A stretch of 15,067 nt of DNA from CAZTKP01 sp964614215 (GTDB lineage Bacteria; UBP6; UBA1177). Position 1 is the first letter of the stretch, and each line of letters begins with the position of its first letter. The stretch is taken from contig CAZTKP010000057.1 in the NCBI GenBank assembly GCA_964614215.1, positions 1-15,067 on the forward strand, written 5' to 3'. The translations under genes and the position numbers were made by a program. Of the stretch, positions 11,892 to 15,067 are shown one piece after another. The notes below the pieces were generated by a model, which searched no databases, was not told the origin of the DNA, and saw nothing but the letters and a program-made list of their open reading frames with translations.

Positions 11892-14138
11892 CTATCTGAT
11901 ATTCACGTTGAACGTCCCGAGTATGAATCGGTTCTGGCCGTCGTTGAACTTAGGTTTGTCGACGGTCATTCTCTTTTTATCAATATAAAAACCGGTATAT
12001 ATCTTAATTCCGCCGCCTGGATGACCTTTGGGCACGTCTACAGAGAACTCATCCCGGATGATCTCTCCGACCTTCCATTCAGATGTGGGATAAAACCCTT
12101 TCTGAGGAAAGTCATCAAGTTTAAAACTATGCGGAAGAGCTCCGCGGTAAACGTCAAAATGAAAGAAGATCTTCCAGTTTTTCTCGATCTTTTTTAAAGC
12201 TTCATAGTAAACGGTGATCTTTATTTCCTCTCCGGGGTCAAAGCGGTTCTTGTTAAGTTTATACCCCAGGATCTTAACAGTTCCCTTTTCAAGAGTTGCA
12301 TTTATTTTCTCAATATTTTTAGGAACTTGGTCTTTTTTCAGGATGTTCTTTTTCCAGGTCGTTGTTTCCTCGGAGTTTTTGTCCTTCATGGAAGCGCTGT
12401 AGAATTCAATTTCCTTGTAGGTATCAACTTTGTCATCCATGATCTTTTTTATAGGGACTCCCGGATCGAGCAGAAGCTCAGCACGAAGTTCCGATACTTT
12501 TTTATCTTTTACGGAGATGTAGACAGTGTTGTCGGGGTTGTTCTTTATGAGCTGCTTTATATCTCTGATCTTTGAAACTCTGCGCAGTTTTTCATCAAGA
12601 CCAAGATAGAAGTACATTGAGCGGTTTTTCCAGTTATCGTAGTCCACGATAATATCTCCCGGCTTTTTCAGCTCAAAATATTTGTCAACGATCTTTTTGG
12701 GAGTGAAAACTTCGAGCATATTGGGAACCCAGTAGAAATTTACATAACCGGACCATGCGATAGCGGTGATAAAAAATCCCGCAAGACCAGTTTTTACGAG
12801 CCATTTTTTTGAAGGCATTATTATCGGAAGAAGAATGAAAGCGACCATTATCGGAACAAAAACAGTAAGATAAGGAAGCATGTCATACACTCTTCCAAAC
12901 CAGGACTGAACTTTATGTGTGGTTATAATGTAGAGAATATCCGCGTAGTTCATACCCGTTCCCAGATCTTTTCCGATTATTCCAACCGTAAGAGCCGCAA
13001 GAGCTCCGATCACGGGGTAGGTTTTCCAGTTCGACTCTCCTTCAAAAATGTAGAGAAAAGCCGTAGAGGTTATCATTATCATGAAGGGGATCGCTGGAAA
13101 AATATAGTGAGGAAACTTCGTTGCGGCAAGGGTGAAGAATAGAAAAATGAACGAAAAGGAAACGAGAACAAAAAGTTCCTCTTTCTGTTTCCGGGCTTTT
13201 TTTGCACACAGATAAAGTCCGGGAATAAAGAAACCTACCCATGGAAATGCTCCGATCCCCAGTTGCCACAGATAGAACTCAAAAGGACCGTCCGGCTTTT
13301 TGATAGTTCCTTCCAGTCTTCCGAAATGATGCTTCCCAAAGAACTCGTTAAGAAAGGGCATGCCGTGTTTGGCCGCCATGTAAATATACCACCACGCAGA
13401 GGAAATAAGAAAAATGATCAGACCTTCGAGAAGGTGCAGTGACCTGAGATAGTCAACATACCCGGAAAAAGCTTTTTTAATGCCTTCAGAATAGTCAGCT
13501 GAGACGATCATCCATATTCCGATGATAGCTGCGGGAAGGAATACGGCCAGCAGTCCTTTTGTAAGCATGCCGAGACCCATGAAAAGATAGGCTGTCCGGA
13601 GAAGTTTTCTGTTCTTGTCACGCTGTCCCAGATAGAGAAAGCCTATTGAGCCGGTTAGAAAGGTCACAAAAGCGATATCCCACATGAACTGTCTTGTTAT
13701 CAGATATGTGAACGGAATAAAAACAGCAATAAAGCCGGAGAGTAACGCTCTTTTTCTGTCGTTGAAAAGTTTAAGGGTAATATAGTGGATAAGAAGAACA
13801 AAAAGAACTCCGTTAATGGCAAAGGGCAGTCTTAAGGCAAGTTCGGTCGGCCCCATTGTCATGACGAACGGAATGACCATCCAGAAGCAGAAAATAGGTT
13901 TTGACCAGAAATTGTGTTTCCCCAAATAAACAGGGTCAAGAAACCAGTCAAAAGAAGGGTTGTTGATCATTTCCATCGCAACTCTGCCGTAATGAGGTTC
14001 CCACTGTCCCAGAACAGGATAGCTTCCCAGGAGGGGAAAGAAAAAAAGTGCAGATATAACTATTAGAAAAGACTTAGGATTTTCTAGAATAAGCTTGACC
14101 GGATAGGACATCTGACGATCACTGTTATCAAACTTCAT
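11892..14138 (-). CDS. ArnT/PMT-type membrane glycosyltransferase with C-terminal soluble domains
   Basis: A 748-residue GT-C fold glycosyltransferase (family 39/83 type). It would transfer a sugar from a polyprenyl-phosphate carrier on the outer face of the inner membrane. About 12 membrane segments occupy residues 22-465. The first periplasmic loop carries the acceptor/donor motif as W-E-P-H-Y-G (Glu47), then FWSKPIFCFW (Lys79-Pro80) and later MLTKG, as in ArnT relatives. From about 470 a soluble region of some 280 residues follows. Its last part (about 612-748; ILGYKLNKNRFDPGEEIKIT onward) looks like a beta-sandwich, similar to C-terminal domains I recall on family-39 enzymes. The sugar and acceptor are unknown. 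I chose ATG 14138 because GAGG (14144-14147) precedes it by 5 nt and a consensus promoter lies just upstream. A longer frame to 14405 would run through that promoter and the divergent gene. Confidence 0.85.
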   Translation of the reverse strand: MKFDNSDRQMSYPVKLILENPKSFLIVISALFFFPLLGSYPVLGQWEPHYGRVAMEMINNPSFDWFLDPVYLGKHNFWSKPIFCFWMVIPFVMTMGPTELALRLPFAINGVLFVLLIHYITLKLFNDRKRALLSGFIAVFIPFTYLITRQFMWDIAFVTFLTGSIGFLYLGQRDKNRKLLRTAYLFMGLGMLTKGLLAVFLPAAIIGIWMIVSADYSEGIKKAFSGYVDYLRSLHLLEGLIIFLISSAWWYIYMAAKHGMPFLNEFFGKHHFGRLEGTIKKPDGPFEFYLWQLGIGAFPWVGFFIPGLYLCAKKARKQKEELFVLVSFSFIFLFFTLAATKFPHYIFPAIPFMIMITSTAFLYIFEGESNWKTYPVIGALAALTVGIIGKDLGTGMNYADILYIITTHKVQSWFGRVYDMLPYLTVFVPIMVAFILLPIIMPSKKWLVKTGLAGFFITAIAWSGYVNFYWVPNMLEVFTPKKIVDKYFELKKPGDIIVDYDNWKNRSMYFYLGLDEKLRRVSKIRDIKQLIKNNPDNTVYISVKDKKVSELRAELLLDPGVPIKKIMDDKVDTYKEIEFYSASMKDKNSEETTTWKKNILKKDQVPKNIEKINATLEKGTVKILGYKLNKNRFDPGEEIKITVYYEALKKIEKNWKIFFHFDVYRGALPHSFKLDDFPQKGFYPTSEWKVGEIIRDEFSVDVPKGHPGGGIKIYTGFYIDKKRMTVDKPKFNDGQNRFILGTFNVNIR

Positions 14139-14171
14139 TTGTGCCTCGCAACGATGATAAAAAACTCCGAG

Positions 14172-14200
14172 ATTATAGGGAGAAAGCTTATTTATGTCAA
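14172..14200 (-). promoter_or_regulatory. Consensus sigma-70 promoter of the glycosyltransferase gene
   Basis: On the minus strand, TTGACA (14200-14195), exact 17-bp spacer, TATAAT (14177-14172): a 12-of-12 match with optimal spacing. Transcription would begin near 14165, about 27 nt before ATG 14138. Confidence 0.85.
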
Positions 14201-14212
14201 AAAAACAAAAAA

Positions 14213-14241
14213 TTGATAACTTATTTTCAATATGGTATAAA
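14213..14241 (+). promoter_or_regulatory. Sigma-70 promoter of the divergent membrane-protein gene
   Basis: TTGATA (14213-14218), 17-bp spacer, TATAAA (14236-14241): 10 of 12 consensus bases. The predicted start is near 14248, 20 nt before ATG 14268. Its -35 is only 12 bp from the -35 of the opposite promoter. Confidence 0.75.
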
Positions 14242-14267
14242 CCCAGCAGTTTTATTAGGTGTGTTAC

Positions 14268-15067
14268 ATGCTGGCAGATAGGCTTAAGATCATATTGTTT
14301 TTCTCTCTTCTTATAATGCTGCCATCTCTTTATGCCGACGACACCAGAGAGCTGTTTCTGGATCGCGAAGTTTTTGTCGAAGATGCCAGAGAAGCGCTTC
14401 TTCATGAAGACAACACTTATGTTTTCAAAAAGATGGCACCTTTTCTCAAAGAACAGAAAACGATCGGATCTCCAAACTGCTTTGAATGTTCTCTTTTTCT
14501 GATAAAGTCTTCGCTCAAAGCTTCCGGAGACAAACAGCTCATCTACGCTGATCTGGCCACAAAGATCTCACCCGATCTTCCCGAAGGACATCTTCACTAT
14601 CTTTCGAGACTTATAAGATTTACTCCGTACAAGGTTAATAATATCCTGAAGGAGTTTAAGCTGACTTTTAAATCTTTTTTTAACTTTCCTCCAAGAGATG
14701 CGTTCTTCTACTCTCTGCTTAAGCATTTCAGTTTAGGATGCCTGATCTTCATTCTGGTCTATTTTATAATTATGATGGCTAAATACTGGGCGCTTATCGC
14801 CCACAGGTATATGCATCTTGTCGGTCATTCCCGTTTTTATGCTTTTTCCCTGCTTCTGACAATAGGTGTCGGAGGATGGATCCTTGTCGCCAGCGGTACG
14901 AACTGGATCCTGGTCGTGCTGACGTTTATGGTCTTCATTACCGGTTCTGTGCTGATGAGAGAGAAAATATTTCTGTATCTGGTATTTATCCTGATGATGT
15001 TCGCTGAAGGAGCCGTTATCCTGACAGGGGCAAACATGGATTCAGCTGTTGACAGCAGGGTGGCGAT
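14268..15067 (+). CDS. Membrane protein with periplasmic N-domain (C-terminus missing)
   Basis: The reading frame is open from ATG 14268 to the window end: 266 codons plus two bases, with no stop. Residues 1-23 form a Sec signal peptide (basic start, FFSLLIML core, ending LYA before Asp-Asp). A helical, charged region of about 125 residues follows, with a Cys71-x-x-Cys74 pair (NCFECS) and the spacing of helical-repeat proteins. Four membrane helices then appear at about 153-170, 190-208, 212-229 and 234-254. A TPR-like or solenoid periplasmic domain joined to a membrane domain fits, but I recognise no named family. The ribosome site is modest (AGGT, 7-nt spacer); the promoter directly upstream supports the start. 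It may act with the divergent glycosyltransferase, which is only a suggestion from proximity. Confidence 0.75.
   Translation, partial: MLADRLKIILFFSLLIMLPSLYADDTRELFLDREVFVEDAREALLHEDNTYVFKKMAPFLKEQKTIGSPNCFECSLFLIKSSLKASGDKQLIYADLATKISPDLPEGHLHYLSRLIRFTPYKVNNILKEFKLTFKSFFNFPPRDAFFYSLLKHFSLGCLIFILVYFIIMMAKYWALIAHRYMHLVGHSRFYAFSLLLTIGVGGWILVASGTNWILVVLTFMVFITGSVLMREKIFLYLVFILMMFAEGAVILTGANMDSAVDSRVA

Noticed and set aside
14139..14405. N-terminal 89-codon extension of the glycosyltransferase
   Set aside because: It would pass through the consensus promoter and the divergent gene, and has no membrane or family character. ATG 14138 has a ribosome site.

Overview
The window looks like the chromosome of a diderm (Gram-negative-type) bacterium of moderate-to-low GC. 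The evidence is an Asx-Thr-Gly-repeat lipoprotein, a Spy/CpxP-like periplasmic protein, an ArnT-like membrane glycosyltransferase and several Sec signal peptides. The genes are packed tightly. Most starts have purine-rich Shine-Dalgarno sequences, and several promoters fit the sigma-70 form with a 17-bp spacer. The carotenoid genes resemble Bacteroidota-type enzymes, while the folP-cdaA-ybbR-glmM-acpS order resembles deltaproteobacteria-like genomes. I cannot place the organism more finely, and an uncultured lineage is plausible.

Layout. (1) Positions 1-224, minus: N-terminus of a lipoprotein whose exported part is a run of Asp/Asn-Thr-Gly triads. (2) 405-2554, plus: a two-gene carotenoid module, a fused two-repeat lycopene cyclase followed by a CrtI/CrtD-family desaturase. 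(3) 2549-4048, minus: a three-gene toxin-antitoxin operon of the HipBST type (HTH regulator, split-off HipA N-subdomain, Ser/Thr kinase). Its promoter lies between two copies of a 28-bp operator-like repeat. (4) 4263-9678, plus: a tightly overlapping operon of dihydropteroate synthase, diadenylate cyclase, its YbbR partner, phosphoglucosamine mutase, holo-ACP synthase and a HAD phosphatase. It links folate, c-di-AMP, peptidoglycan-precursor and acyl-carrier metabolism. (5) 9662-10441, minus: a secreted DUF4412-like protein with a Met/Lys-rich insert. (6) 10583-11891, plus: an ECF sigma factor, a very short single-pass membrane protein (candidate anti-sigma) and a Spy-like periplasmic protein, probably an envelope-stress unit. 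(7) 11892-14138, minus: an ArnT/PMT-type glycosyltransferase with a large C-terminal soluble region. It is divergently transcribed from (8) a membrane protein starting at 14268 and running off the end, with back-to-back sigma-70 promoters between them.

The most interesting items are the complete HipBST-like operon with its visible operator architecture, and the ECF/short membrane protein/Spy module whose candidate anti-sigma lacks a zinc motif. All three convergent gene junctions overlap or abut, leaving no intergenic room for terminators. Every stretch without a gene is under 300 bases (225-404, 4049-4262, 10442-10582, 14139-14267), and these hold the promoters and operators described.
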